The notes: generated by a model from the sequence alone, not told the origin. 64,000 bases of DNA from Brucella gallinifaecis (GCF_006476605.1 NZ_ML636806.1:1-64000); one strand, 5' to 3'; positions 54,028 to 63,162 are shown, counted from the first letter of the stretch. Program-made: numbers and translations.

Positions 54028-55116
54028 ATGGTACATCAAGCACTCAAAGCAGGCTCGGTAATCGGCATTATCGGTGGCGGTCAGCTTGGCCGTATGCTGG
54101 CAATGGCAGCCGCACGCCTTGGCTATGAGACCATCATTCTGGAGCCACAGCCCGATTGCCCGGCAGCGCAGGTGGCAAACCGTCAGATCATTGCAGCCTA
54201 TGATGATCCGGCAGCCCTTGCAGAACTTGCAGCAGCGTCTGACGTCATCACCTATGAATTTGAGAACGTGCCGGTATCAGCCGCCGATAAGCTTGCAGAA
54301 TCAACACTCGTCTTCCCGCCACCAGCGGCCCTTGAGATTTCACAGGACCGCTTTACCGAAAAGCAGTTCCTCAATGAAAGCGGTATCGAAACCGCCCCAT
54401 GGCGGCTTGTTGATGATGAAGAATCGCTCATTGCAGCACTTGGCGCACTTGGTGAGCGCGGTATTCTGAAAACCCGCCGTCTTGGCTATGACGGCAAGGG
54501 GCAGGTCCGTCTCACATCGCTTGATGAAAAAGAAGCAAACAACGCTCTGCATGCAATCAGGCACGCGCCTGCAATTCTTGAAGGTTTGATCGCATTTGAA
54601 CGCGAGGTCTCGGTGATTGCAGCCCGTGACCGCAGCGGCAATGTTGCAATCTTCGATATTGCTGAAAACGTTCATAAGGACGGTATTCTCGCAACCTCGA
54701 CGGTTCCCGCAGCAATCTCAGCCCATACAGCTGACACTGCCAGCAAAGCCGCTGAGAAGCTCCTCCATGCGCTTGATTATGTCGGCGTGCTGGGCCTTGA
54801 ATTCTTCGTCCTCGCTGACGGTAGCTTGCTTGCCAATGAATTTGCTCCACGTGTGCATAATTCCGGTCACTGGACGGAGGCCGCCTGCGCAATATCGCAA
54901 TTTGAACAGCATATTCGTGCAATTACAGGTCTGCCGCTTGGCAACACAATGCGTCATTCTGATTGCTTAATGGAAAACCTGATCGGCGACGATATTGAGC
55001 AAGTGCCAGCGATTCTCTCAGAATCAAATGCCGTGCTGCATCTCTATGGCAAAAAAGAAGCGCGACCGGGCCGCAAAATGGGTCATGTGACCCGCATTCA
55101 CCCGCGTGCACACTAA
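54028..55116 (+). CDS. purK: N5-carboxyaminoimidazole ribonucleotide synthase
   Basis: Makes N5-CAIR from AIR, bicarbonate and ATP; its product feeds PurE. The 362-residue ATP-grasp protein has GIIGGGQLGRMLAMAAARLGYE at its start, the ILKTRRLGYDGKGQVR ATP loop (key RRLGYDGKGQ), and the C-terminal ANEFAPRVHNSGHWTEAACAISQFEQH (key APRVHNSGHWT). The start MVHQALK follows purE by one base and has GAGG nearby; a longer frame inside purE is not real. Confidence 0.96.
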   Translation: MVHQALKAGSVIGIIGGGQLGRMLAMAAARLGYETIILEPQPDCPAAQVANRQIIAAYDDPAALAELAAASDVITYEFENVPVSAADKLAESTLVFPPPAALEISQDRFTEKQFLNESGIETAPWRLVDDEESLIAALGALGERGILKTRRLGYDGKGQVRLTSLDEKEANNALHAIRHAPAILEGLIAFEREVSVIAARDRSGNVAIFDIAENVHKDGILATSTVPAAISAHTADTASKAAEKLLHALDYVGVLGLEFFVLADGSLLANEFAPRVHNSGHWTEAACAISQFEQHIRAITGLPLGNTMRHSDCLMENLIGDDIEQVPAILSESNAVLHLYGKKEARPGRKMGHVTRIHPRAH

Positions 55117-55123
55117 GCATTGC

Positions 55124-55146
55124 AGAGGAATCCACCGGATTCCTCT
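55124..55146 (+). terminator. Hairpin after purK
   Basis: AGAGGAATCC-acc-GGATTCCTCT, ten-base perfect arms, eight bases after the purK stop, followed by ATTAACC. It has no strong T run. Confidence 0.6.
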
Positions 55147-55206
55147 ATTAACCACCTCTGCAACGCAATTTTCGGGACCAGACTTCGTGAATCTGCGGTG
55201 CAGGAG

Positions 55207-55236
55207 TTGACATTTGTCTGAAATATTGTGTATTTC
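55207..55236 (+). promoter_or_regulatory. Strong promoter before rpmJ
   Basis: A perfect -35 TTGACA at 55207-55212, an 18-base gap, and TATTTC as a -10 at 55231-55236. It is about 110 bases ahead of the rpmJ start, so there is a leader of that length. Confidence 0.6.
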
Positions 55237-55276
55237 GGCCAACCCTTCGGGCAGGAATACTGCCTGTAAACCAATT

Positions 55277-55298
55277 GGCGCCTTGGGCGCCTGTTTTT
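55277..55298 (+). terminator. Terminator or attenuator in the rpmJ leader
   Basis: GGCGCC-ttg-GGCGCC-tg-TTTTT, about 55 bases after the -10 and 54 before the rpmJ start. It could release a short RNA or attenuate rpmJ. Confidence 0.6.
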
Positions 55299-55351
55299 AT
55301 GCAGCCCGACGGCATGTCCTGTCGATGGGCCAACCAAGACCGGTGATTGAC

Positions 55352-55477
55352 ATGAAGATCAAGAATTCGCTCAAGGCGCTCAAGGCCCGTCATCGTGACT
55401 GCCAGCTCGTTCGCCGCAAGGGCCGCGTTTACATCATCAATAAGACTGCTCCGCGCTTCAAGGCACGTCAGGGCTAA
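55352..55477 (+). CDS. rpmJ: Ribosomal protein L36 (zinc-free form)
   Basis: A 41-residue large-subunit protein: [20 protein letters not shown] and the end APRFKARQG. Of the usual zinc ligands only one Cys remains, so it is the C-minus form. The start has no good ribosome site, so leader structure may help. It lies downstream of the promoter and attenuator-like hairpin. Confidence 0.95.
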   Translation: MKIKNSLKALKARHRDCQLVRRKGRVYIINKTAPRFKARQG

Positions 55478-55514
55478 TCTTATTTCTGATTTTGCATTTG
55501 ACGTTTCGCTGCGC

Positions 55515-56204
55515 ATGATAAAGATTATGCGTATGCGGAACGTTTTTGCTTATCAAAATTACCCATGGCTTCTATCGGCCTTCAGCGCAGCACTGCTCGT
55601 TGCAAGCCCTGCTTTTGCCGATATAAAACCTTCGCTCACTGCCCCCGTTCTGCCTGTACAGACTGGCATTCACAGCGAACAAATGCCTGTTCCCAAGGCA
55701 CAGGATCCGGCAGATCTGTCCCCGGAAGAGCGTCTCGACAAGCTTTTCGCCGATCTCAAGCGCACCTCCAATGAAACCAAAGCGCGTCGCCTGACAGTTC
55801 AGATCAATCAGCTATGGCAACAATCCGGCAGTGCAACAATTGATCTTCTGGTCCAATGGGCCAATTCAGCGATGCTTGAAAAGCGTTACACGTCGGCGCT
55901 TGATTTTCTCAATGAAGCCATTGCGATCGATCCCGACTATGCAGAAGCATGGAACCGTCGTGCGACGGTCTATTACCTGCGCAATGACTATGCACATGCC
56001 ATGTATGACATCAATCGGACGCTTGAACTTGAGCCACGTCATTATGGCGCCCTGACCGGCATGGCCGATATACTGCGTGCACGCGGTCTCAAGCAACAAG
56101 CCCTCAAAGCCTATGAAAAGGCACTTGAGATTAATCCGATGATGCGTGATGCGCAGAAGAACCTGCTCGATCTCACGGACGAGCTGAGCGATATCCGCAC
56201 CTGA
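55515..56204 (+). CDS. Exported TPR-repeat protein
   Basis: About 229 residues. A signal peptide ends SPAFA before DIKPS. It then has a linker and at least three TPR units around residues 115-215 (SAMLEKRYTSALDFLNEAIAIDPDYAEAWNRRATVYYLRNDYAHAMYDINRTLELEPRHYGALTGMADILRARGLKQQALKAYEKALEINP, key IDPDYAEAWNRRA). A periplasmic scaffold is likely; the partner is unknown. ATGs at 55515, 55527 and 55533 are all possible starts. It is convergent with pyk. Confidence 0.85.
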   Translation: MIKIMRMRNVFAYQNYPWLLSAFSAALLVASPAFADIKPSLTAPVLPVQTGIHSEQMPVPKAQDPADLSPEERLDKLFADLKRTSNETKARRLTVQINQLWQQSGSATIDLLVQWANSAMLEKRYTSALDFLNEAIAIDPDYAEAWNRRATVYYLRNDYAHAMYDINRTLELEPRHYGALTGMADILRARGLKQQALKAYEKALEINPMMRDAQKNLLDLTDELSDIRT

Positions 56205-56227
56205 TTCTATCACCACAACCTGAAACA

Positions 56228-56257
56228 AAAACGCGCCCCGAAAGGAGCGCGTTTTTC
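56228..56257. terminator. Bidirectional terminator between the TPR gene and pyk
   Basis: AAAACGCGCCCC-gaaa-GGAGCGCGTTTTT with A and T runs on both sides, between two convergent genes. Confidence 0.8.
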
Positions 56258-56294
56258 TCGTTTTCATCATGCACGCAGACTGGATACTTCCAAA

Positions 56295-57734
56295 TTAATC
56301 AGTGGAAGACTGACCATCGGCCCCAATGTAAGCGATGCGCAGAAGGTTGGTTGCACCCGGTGTTCCAAATGGCACGCCAGCGGTAACGATCAGACGATCA
56401 CCGGCTTTGCCAAATTGTTCCTTGAAGGCAACCTGACAGGCATGATCGACCATGTCTTCCAGATCATGCGCATCTTCAGTCACAACACAATGCAGACCCC
56501 AGACAACCGACAGACGGCGTGCCGTTTCAACGACCGGCGACAGCGCAATAATTGGCGTGCGAGGACGTTCACGCGCAGCACGCAGACCAGTTGCACCCGA
56601 TGCGGTATATGTGACGATTGCCGCCAGATTAAGCGTTTCTGCAATCTGACGCGCCGCCAGTGCAATCGCATCAGAACCCGTTGGCTCAGGAATTGCACGC
56701 TGTGCATCAAGAATACCCGGATAGGTCGGCTCACGCTCAACCTTTTCCGCAATACGGTTCATCGTAGAAACAGCTTCAACCGGATATTGGCCGGAAGCCG
56801 ATTCTGCCGAAAGCATAACCGCATCAGCACCTTCAAACACAGCAGTCGCGACATCCGAGACTTCAGCGCGTGTAGGGACCGGAGCAGTGATCATTGATTC
56901 AAGCATCTGGGTAGCAACCACAACCGGCTTGCCAGCGCGGCGAGCCTTGCGGATCATTTGCTTCTGAATGCCCGGAACGCTTTCCAGCGGCATTTCAACG
57001 CCAAGATCACCACGGGCAACCATGATTGCATCGGAAAGTTCGATAATCTCGTCAAGACGGGTCACGGCCTGCGGCTTTTCGATCTTCGACATCAGCCCGA
57101 CTTTGCCGGCTGAAATTTTGCGTGCTTCGATCAGATCTTCCGGGCGCTGAATGAAGGACAGGGCAACCCAGTCGATATCTTCCTTCAGAACCGCATCAAA
57201 ATCCTTATAATCTTTTTCGGTCAAAGCACCGACACCCAAAGTGGTATCCGGCAGGCTGACACCCTTACGGTCGGAAATGCTGGTTCCGGCAACGACCTTA
57301 CAGCGTATCGACTTGCCGTCACTTGCCTCGGCAATCAGTTCCAGCTTTCCGTCGTCGATAAGAAGGCGATGTCCCGGCTCCACAGCTTCCAGAATTTCCG
57401 GGTGCGGAAGGTAAACACGGGTTTCGTCGCCCGGTTCCTGATTATTATCGAGCGTAAAGGTCTGACCAACGCTCAGTGTGACTTTGGTATTTTTAAACTT
57501 GCCGACACGAAGCTTTGGCCCCTGAAGATCAGCCAGAATACCAATTGGACGACCTAGCTCTTTTTCTACATTGCGGATGCGCTTCACAAGCGTACGCATC
57601 ATGTCATGATCGGCATGACTCATATTGATACGGAAGACGTCTGCGCCTGCTTCAAAAAGCTGGCGGATAACGGATTCCTCGCCAGACGCCGGGCCCAGTG
57701 TGGCGAGAATCTTGACCTTGCGGTTGCGCTTCAT
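56295..57734 (-). CDS. pyk: Pyruvate kinase
   Basis: Makes pyruvate and ATP from phosphoenolpyruvate. The 479-residue protein has KILATLGPAS and NMSHADHD near the N-terminus, the active-site IMVARGDLGVEMPLE and the K/Mg region ADAVMLSAESASGQYPVEAV, plus a C-terminal domain with TYTASGATGLRAARERP. It starts inside the end of the DUF1036 gene (four-base overlap ATGA), so the two are translationally coupled. Confidence 0.97.
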   Translation of the reverse strand: MKRNRKVKILATLGPASGEESVIRQLFEAGADVFRINMSHADHDMMRTLVKRIRNVEKELGRPIGILADLQGPKLRVGKFKNTKVTLSVGQTFTLDNNQEPGDETRVYLPHPEILEAVEPGHRLLIDDGKLELIAEASDGKSIRCKVVAGTSISDRKGVSLPDTTLGVGALTEKDYKDFDAVLKEDIDWVALSFIQRPEDLIEARKISAGKVGLMSKIEKPQAVTRLDEIIELSDAIMVARGDLGVEMPLESVPGIQKQMIRKARRAGKPVVVATQMLESMITAPVPTRAEVSDVATAVFEGADAVMLSAESASGQYPVEAVSTMNRIAEKVEREPTYPGILDAQRAIPEPTGSDAIALAARQIAETLNLAAIVTYTASGATGLRAARERPRTPIIALSPVVETARRLSVVWGLHCVVTEDAHDLEDMVDHACQVAFKEQFGKAGDRLIVTAGVPFGTPGATNLLRIAYIGADGQSSTD

Positions 57735-58192
57735 GGATTATTCGTTCCTGTAACTGTAGAGTTTTCTAACGGCGTTTCATCGGTGAGCTGTACCATCCAG
57801 CTCGATTGTTCCCCGGTATCGTATTCCTGAAAGCCATTGCGCTGGAAACCTCGGGCAAAACAATCCTGAACGCCGGTGATACGGAATTCCTTTTCCGCAA
57901 CACACATATTCACTTTGCCTTCCCAGCGACCACCGCTCTGAGAATCCTCTGCGTAGAGATAATAATATCGGGAAGTCAGCGGCCCCTCGATCAGCGTCTT
58001 GCAGGTGGAGCCATCAATATGCCACCAGCCCTCTGTGATCCAGCCTGCCTTGGCGCGATAGCCAATGGCAACACCGACCAGATTCTGGGTTGAATTACAC
58101 ACTCGAAAATCAGCACGCGCTTCCAAAGATGTCATAGCCAGAGTACCAAGCAGCACACTGGAAAATAAACCCAGAACCATTGGAAGTCGCAT
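57731..58192 (-). CDS. Exported DUF1036 protein
   Basis: A 153-residue protein with a signal peptide (MRLPMVLGLFSSVLLGTLAM... ending ARA) and a DUF1036 domain: DFRVCNSTQNLVGVAIGYRAKAGWITEGWWHIDGSTCKTLI (key VCN-T---V-VAIGY; GWWHI-G-C). It has six cysteines, fit for periplasmic disulfides. The function is unknown. It has AAGGAG eight bases before its ATG and leads the DUF1036-pyk operon. Confidence 0.88.
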   Translation of the reverse strand: MRLPMVLGLFSSVLLGTLAMTSLEARADFRVCNSTQNLVGVAIGYRAKAGWITEGWWHIDGSTCKTLIEGPLTSRYYYLYAEDSQSGGRWEGKVNMCVAEKEFRITGVQDCFARGFQRNGFQEYDTGEQSSWMVQLTDETPLENSTVTGTNNP

Positions 58193-58353
58193 TCGCCGAA
58201 CTCCTTCAACCCGCAATCGCTTTTGTCTCACGCAAGGAAATCCTCTTTCGGTTGCTCTCTTTTCGGCAGTTTCGCCTTTGATGTCAACGCAATCCCGGAG
58301 AGAACAGATCAGTTACAGCATTTCCAATCAAACTGCATGCGATTTCAGCGCAA

Positions 58354-58367
58354 TTTAAACGATTAGA
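58354..58367. promoter_or_regulatory. Operator-like motif upstream of DUF1036-pyk
   Basis: TTTAAACGATTAGA, sharing TAAACGATT with the reversed site in front of tkt (39106-39120). It lies in the 307-base divergent gap 58193-58499, which has no gene and must contain promoters for DUF1036-pyk and for the amidohydrolase gene. Confidence 0.5.
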
Positions 58368-58499
58368 TTCGTAGCTGGGCATCTCTGGGGAAAATGCCTC
58401 CAGTTTTGTTTGACATTCTGCATTGCAATCCCGACTCTGTCATGACAGAGCTCAGACTACTTGTGATTATGACAAAATTTTACTCAAGAAGCGCCTCTT

Positions 58500-59291
58500 A
58501 TGTCATTTGATCCATCTTTTTCCCCTGTCCATATAATCGATGGCAATTTCAGCCTGGGTCTGCTTCTGACAGCCGATCATGCCCATCGTGACTTACCAGC
58601 CAAATATGGCAGCCTTGGTCTGGCGCAAAGCGAATTTGAACGGCATATCGCCTATGATATTGGCGTGGAGGAACTGACGCAGCAACTGGCAGCCAGGCTC
58701 AATGCCCCGGCAGTCATGGGTGGTTTTTCACGCCTGCTGATTGATCCCAATCGTGGCGAGGATGACCCCACACTCATCATGCAATTGTCTGATGGAGCTG
58801 TGATACCCGGCAATTACCCGATGACCCCGATAGAGCGCGAATATCGCCTTGAGCGCTTTTACCGTCCATATCATGCCGCCATTTCATCGATGAGCGCAGA
58901 GGTTTCTGCAAAAAGCAATCAGGCTCCTTTTATCGTCTCGATCCATTCATTCACGCCAAACTGGCGCGGTAAGGATCGTCCATGGCAAATCGGACTTTTG
59001 TGGGATTCTGATCCACGGGCAGTGACACCGCTTCTTTCCATGCTGCGTAAAGATGCGGAACTGACTGTCGGCGATAATGAACCCTATGATGGTGCGCTCA
59101 AAAATGATGCCATGTATCGCCATGCAACAGCCAAAGGTTATGCGCATGTCCTGATAGAAGTCCGTCAGGACCTGATCGCCGATAAAGCCGGTGCAAGCGC
59201 ATGGGCCGGGCGGCTGGCACCAATGATTGCCAGGATCAATGCAATGCCTGAAATCCATGAAGCGCGGTATTTTGGCTCCCGTGCAGAATAG
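58500..59291 (+). CDS. N-formylglutamate amidohydrolase family protein
   Basis: A 263-residue zinc hydrolase-like protein of the FGase family, which as HutG-type enzymes removes formate from N-formylglutamate in histidine use. Motifs are LLLTADHAHRDLPAKYGSLGL, GGFSRLLIDPNRGEDDP (key SRLLIDPNR), IVSIHSFTPNW (key SIHSF) and a C-terminal LIEVRQDLI. No hut genes are near, so the true substrate is uncertain. It is monocistronic. The downstream 185 bases hold nothing that I recognise. Confidence 0.85.
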   Translation: MSFDPSFSPVHIIDGNFSLGLLLTADHAHRDLPAKYGSLGLAQSEFERHIAYDIGVEELTQQLAARLNAPAVMGGFSRLLIDPNRGEDDPTLIMQLSDGAVIPGNYPMTPIEREYRLERFYRPYHAAISSMSAEVSAKSNQAPFIVSIHSFTPNWRGKDRPWQIGLLWDSDPRAVTPLLSMLRKDAELTVGDNEPYDGALKNDAMYRHATAKGYAHVLIEVRQDLIADKAGASAWAGRLAPMIARINAMPEIHEARYFGSRAE

Positions 59292-59476
59292 GCAAATAAC
59301 CATCTTTACCCGCTATCCACAGCCAGAAAGCGATAAATCGGCATTTTCCAGAACTGACAGCCCTTAATTTTGCCTGCGACTCACATGAAAACTAACTCTG
59401 ACTTTCGGCAGCGGTCCTGTTCCTGTAACGGATATCTTTGCCCCTCATTCATAATCGATTTGAATTGGAGAAACCT

Positions 59477-59737
59477 GTGAGCGACGATATTACCAACGAA
59501 GCCCAGACTATTGCCGTTGGCCAGTTGCGTGCATTCATTGAGCGCATTGAACGTCTTGAAGAAGAAAAAAAGACCATCGGCGACGATATCAAGGAAGTTT
59601 ATGCAGAATTGAAGGGCTCGGGTTTTGACAGCAAAGTCGTAAGAACCATCATTCGTCTGCGTAAAAAAGAAGATCATGAACGCCAGGAAGAAGAAGCCAT
59701 GCTCCAGCTCTATATGGATGCACTTGGCATGGGCTGA
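59477..59737 (+). CDS. DUF2312 family protein (GapR-like)
   Basis: An 86-residue protein of the DUF2312 family, which includes GapR of Caulobacter, a nucleoid-associated protein that binds overtwisted AT-rich DNA. It has [52 protein letters not shown] (key [22 protein letters not shown]), the long coiled coil and basic end of that family. The start is GTG with TTGGAG six bases upstream. GapR function is an inference from family only. Confidence 0.87.
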   Translation: MSDDITNEAQTIAVGQLRAFIERIERLEEEKKTIGDDIKEVYAELKGSGFDSKVVRTIIRLRKKEDHERQEEEAMLQLYMDALGMG

Positions 59738-59741
59738 TTCC

Positions 59742-59800
59742 TAGGGTCAGGACCCTAAATCTATTGCACGGTGAAGCGACATGATATTCGCTTCACCGTG
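59742..59800. repeat. Palindrome copy 3 plus a long hairpin
   Basis: TAGGGTC-AG-GACCCTA (59742-59757) lies five bases after the DUF2312 stop. It is followed by CACGGTGAAGCG-acatgatatt-CGCTTCACCGTG (59767-59800), 12-base perfect arms. There is no T run. The pair may be a compound repetitive element. Confidence 0.6.
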
Positions 59801-59891
59801 AAGCATAAACGCCCACTTAAAACCAGTGTCCAAGCCGAGAAGACTTGTTCAACAAGACAGGCACTGAAAATTTGTGCCCTGGGATGATGAA

Positions 59892-61706
59892 CTACCCTTC
59901 AAGTTCCTCGCGCAGCATCTCCAGTTCCAGCCACTCTTCTTCCATTGAAGAGTGTTCAGACCGCTTCTTTTCAAGCAGATCAGCGGTCTTTGCAAAAAGG
60001 TCTGGATCTTTGGCGTAAAGCTGCGGATCGGCAAGCTTGCCTTCCAATAGGCTCATTTCCTTTGCCAGCGCATCCATTTTTCCGGGCAAGGTTTCAAGCG
60101 CAAATTTTTGCTTGTAAGAAAGCTTCCGCTTTTCTTCACGCTTTTGCTGTGGAGCACCCTCGCCTTTGTCATCAGAACGCCCGGTAGCTGTTTTCACATT
60201 GCGTCGGGCCAGCGCCTGTTCTTTACGCTGCGCCATCATATCGGCGTAGCCACCGGCATATTCCAGCCAGTTACCATCACCTTCCGGTGCAATCACCGAC
60301 GTCACCGTGCGATCAAGAAAATCGCGGTCATGGCTGACAAGAATAACAGTTCCCGGAAAACCGGAAACCAGCTCCTGCAACAAATCAAGCGTTTCCATAT
60401 CAAGATCGTTGGTTGGCTCATCAAGGATCAGCAGATTGGCAGGTCGCGCCAGCACACGGGCCAGCATCAGGCGTGCCCGTTCACCACCCGAGAGTTCACG
60501 GATTGGCGTGCGCATCTGTTCGGGTTGAAAAAGAAAATCCTTCATATAGGAAACAACGTGACGCTGTTCCCCATTGACGATGAGACTTTCACCACGCCCA
60601 TCCGTCAGATAATGCGCAAGTGTGTCATCAAGGTTCAGGTTATCACGCTTTTGGTCAAGTTCGGCAATTTCCAGATTAACCCCAAGTCGCAACGTACCTG
60701 AATCAGGTGCAAGCTTACCGGTTAACATTGATAAAAGCGTGGTTTTTCCGGCACCATTGGGTCCGACAAGTCCGATACGGTCACCACGCTGCACGCGGGT
60801 CGAGAAATCCTGAACCAGTACGCGCTCGCCATAGGCCTTGTTAAGTTTTTTGGCTTCAATGACCAGCTTGCCTGATTCCTTGGAATCGCTGGCGGTCAGA
60901 AGGGCCGCGCCCTGTGCCTTGCGATGATTGCGAAAATCAGCACGCATGGAATGCAATTCACCCAAACGCCGCATATTGCGCTTGCGACGCGCCGTTACGC
61001 CATAGCGCAGCCAATGTTCTTCCCGGGCAATTTGACGCCCAAGCTTGTGATGGTCGCGCTCTTCCTCTTCCAGAACCTTGTCACGCCACTCCTCAAAATG
61101 CGCAAAACCCTGATCAATACGGCGGGTGATGCCGCGATCGAGCCAGACCGTAGACCTGCTGACATTTTCAAGGAAACGACGGTCGTGCGAAATCAAAACG
61201 ATAGCTGAGCGGATCTGGCGCAGCTCACCTTCCAGCCACTCAATAGTGGTAAGATCAAGATGGTTGGTCGGCTCATCCAGCAACAAAACGTCCGGTTGCG
61301 GGGCAATAACACGGGCAAGAGCCGCACGACGCGCCTCACCACCCGATAAGTGATCAGGCTTTTCCTCGCCTGTCAGCCCCAGATGCTCCAGCAGATAAGT
61401 CACACGATGCGGATCGTCTGCCGGTCCAAGCCCGGCCTCCACATAAGCACGCACATTGGCAAAGCCATCAAGATCAGGCACCTGAGGCAAATAACGGATA
61501 GTCGCACCCGGATGTTTGAAAATCTCACCGGATGTAGCCTCAACCATTCCCGCAGCAATTTTGAGCAAAGTGGATTTACCTGAACCATTGCGTCCGACCA
61601 GCGCAATGCGGTCGCCCTCACTCACCGAAAGGGCTGCATCCTCAAGCAATGGTGTGCCGCCAAAGGTAAGCGTGATCTGGTCGAGGCGAAGAAGCGGAGG
61701 AGCCAT
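59892..61706 (-). CDS. uup: ABC-F family ATPase (Uup-like)
   Basis: A cytoplasmic 604-residue protein with two ATPase domains and no membrane part. Walker A motifs are GRNGSGKSTLL and GPNGAGKTTLL, signatures LSGGEARRAALAR and LSGGERARLMLAR, and Walker B LLLDEPTNHLDL and LILDEPTNDLDM. The linker is charged, and a C-terminal coiled coil (about 525-600) is typical of Uup, which acts at ribosomes or on branched DNA. The start MAPPLLRLDQ is chosen over a long unconserved extension; GGAGGA lies upstream. Confidence 0.93.
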   Translation of the reverse strand: MAPPLLRLDQITLTFGGTPLLEDAALSVSEGDRIALVGRNGSGKSTLLKIAAGMVEATSGEIFKHPGATIRYLPQVPDLDGFANVRAYVEAGLGPADDPHRVTYLLEHLGLTGEEKPDHLSGGEARRAALARVIAPQPDVLLLDEPTNHLDLTTIEWLEGELRQIRSAIVLISHDRRFLENVSRSTVWLDRGITRRIDQGFAHFEEWRDKVLEEEERDHHKLGRQIAREEHWLRYGVTARRKRNMRRLGELHSMRADFRNHRKAQGAALLTASDSKESGKLVIEAKKLNKAYGERVLVQDFSTRVQRGDRIGLVGPNGAGKTTLLSMLTGKLAPDSGTLRLGVNLEIAELDQKRDNLNLDDTLAHYLTDGRGESLIVNGEQRHVVSYMKDFLFQPEQMRTPIRELSGGERARLMLARVLARPANLLILDEPTNDLDMETLDLLQELVSGFPGTVILVSHDRDFLDRTVTSVIAPEGDGNWLEYAGGYADMMAQRKEQALARRNVKTATGRSDDKGEGAPQQKREEKRKLSYKQKFALETLPGKMDALAKEMSLLEGKLADPQLYAKDPDLFAKTADLLEKKRSEHSSMEEEWLELEMLREELEG

Positions 61707-61783
61707 GGTTCTCTTTAAAAAAATGCCGTTGAATTTTCTGCCCTGCTTGTCGGGGACAAAATGCATTCTGTCAAATGGGTATA

Positions 61784-61826
61784 GCGAAAAAAGAAACAGG
61801 CCGGGTTTCCCCGGCCTGTTTTTCAA
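61784..61826 (-). terminator. Terminator of the glycine-zipper lipoprotein gene
   Basis: AAACAGGCCGGG-tttc-CCCGGCCTGTTT stem, about 30 bases after the lipoprotein stop. On the minus strand it is followed by CTTTTTTC. Confidence 0.85.
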
Positions 61827-61855
61827 ACTCAAAACCGCTTTGCGGCCAATGTATC

Positions 61856-62140
61856 TTAGTTACAAGGTGCTTCGTAAACGCGACCATAATTATCGCGGTA
61901 ACGGCAGTACTGAACATTATTACGGGTCGTTGCGGCACCCAGAAGTGTACCACCGACAGCACCAATTGCAGCACCCGTCAGAGCACCGCGGCCACTGCCG
62001 CCAATTGCACCACCTGCGAGTGCGCCAATTGCAGCACCACCAACACCATAACCGGCGGTACGCTGTTCAGCCGTCGTGCATGCTGCTGTTGAGAACGCAA
62101 GCGCGCCGACGATTGCAATCATGGAAAGACGTGACTTCAT
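61856..62140 (-). CDS. Glycine-zipper lipoprotein (17-kDa-antigen/YMGG-like)
   Basis: A 94-residue precursor. The signal ends in the lipobox-like STAAC (Cys near residue 21), then a glycine-zipper stretch GYGVGGAAIGALAGGAIGGSGRGALTGAAIGAVGGTLLGAA (repeating G-x-x-x-G) and a Cys-containing tail YCRYRDNYGRVYEAPCN. Such small lipoproteins sit in the outer membrane. Function unknown. It is monocistronic. Confidence 0.88.
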   Translation of the reverse strand: MKSRLSMIAIVGALAFSTAACTTAEQRTAGYGVGGAAIGALAGGAIGGSGRGALTGAAIGAVGGTLLGAATTRNNVQYCRYRDNYGRVYEAPCN

Positions 62141-62285
62141 GAAACAATCTCCTATTAGAGTTACACTAACACCGACTTTGCATCCCCAATTTCGGCGTCC
62201 CGCTTGACTTACTTACAATACATTTCGCCTATCAGCGTCAAGCAATTTCAATTATTAAGGTTAGCAACCCATCTGGACAGGTCCA

Positions 62286-62918
62286 TTAATCCGCCAGATT
62301 TGCTACAAGGATCGCACAACCTGAACGCGCGGAAATGCAAAGGGTTCCACGCACAATATTGGAAACCGTCCATGAAGAACCAAATGGCAGGGTCACATTA
62401 TCTAACGGCCACTCTGCATTTGTGATTGAAAGACCTTCTAAAGTACAAAAATTTATAACACTGAATGATGTGCCGTCCGGCAAATCATAAACATGCTCTC
62501 CCGCAATCAGCGGCAATGCCTCCTCGGAACCACTGGTGAGAAGAATATTTCTGCCACGCGCCGCCTGTGCAGTCGCCATCGTCAGATGCAACAGGGTGTG
62601 ATCCGTCCGCTGACCGCCAAATGCTCCGCATAAAATGACACGATCGGCACCACGCTCAAAAGCTTCTTCGAGGGCGAGTTCCCCGTCTGTCATATCCTTG
62701 GCTGCCGGAAAGGTTCTTTTGGGCACATGGGCATATTGCGCCAGCAAATCATCAGATGTGGAATCAAAATCCCCCAGCCACAGCTCAGGTTCAACCCCAA
62801 GTGCGTGCGCATGGCGAATACCGCCATCAGCGGCCAGCACCCGTGCGCCGGCAATCTGCTGCTCCAAACGTTCAGTGATCACCAGATCACCACCCAGCAA
62901 AATGACAAATGTACCCAT
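62286..62918 (-). CDS. thiN: Thiamine diphosphokinase
   Basis: Transfers pyrophosphate from ATP to thiamine, giving thiamine diphosphate. The 210-residue protein has VILLGGDLVIT, LAADGGIRHAHALGVEPELWLGDFDS (key AADGG; GDFDS), and FPAAKDMTDGELALEEAFERGADRVILCGAFGGQRTDHTL (key KD-TD-E-AL; GGQRTDHTL), all family hallmarks. It is divergent from the riboswitch-controlled thiB, so salvage uptake and activation are clustered. Confidence 0.94.
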   Translation of the reverse strand: MGTFVILLGGDLVITERLEQQIAGARVLAADGGIRHAHALGVEPELWLGDFDSTSDDLLAQYAHVPKRTFPAAKDMTDGELALEEAFERGADRVILCGAFGGQRTDHTLLHLTMATAQAARGRNILLTSGSEEALPLIAGEHVYDLPDGTSFSVINFCTLEGLSITNAEWPLDNVTLPFGSSWTVSNIVRGTLCISARSGCAILVANLAD

Positions 62919-63007
62919 AAGCCGCTCATAACACGTGAGAATTAACCCTGAAAGCCCGCATCTTCATCTCTTGCCGTCAAGCTTGCAAAGCACTATTATC
63001 AATCTTG

Positions 63008-63105
63008 CTCTAACGGGGTGCCATTCTATCTTTGAATGGCTGAGAGGCCGCATTCCGGCTAACCCGCTGAACCTGATCCGGTTTGTACCGGCGGAGGGAT
63101 TAGAT
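63008..63105 (+). promoter_or_regulatory. TPP riboswitch (THI box) before thiB
   Basis: Contains the conserved parts in order: ACGGGGTGCC, GGCTGAGAGG, ACCCGCTGAACCTGATCCGG and CCGGCGGAGGGATTAG. This is the thiamine-pyrophosphate aptamer. The thiB ribosome site lies about 45 bases after it, and a TTTCC-rich stretch separates them, so control is probably by hiding the ribosome site or by early termination. It senses TPP and lowers thiamine uptake. Confidence 0.96.
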
Positions 63106-63162
63106 GCTGACCGGTTTTCCAAACGGCGCTCGATCCTTTTAAATAAAGAAAGGAATGCCGTT

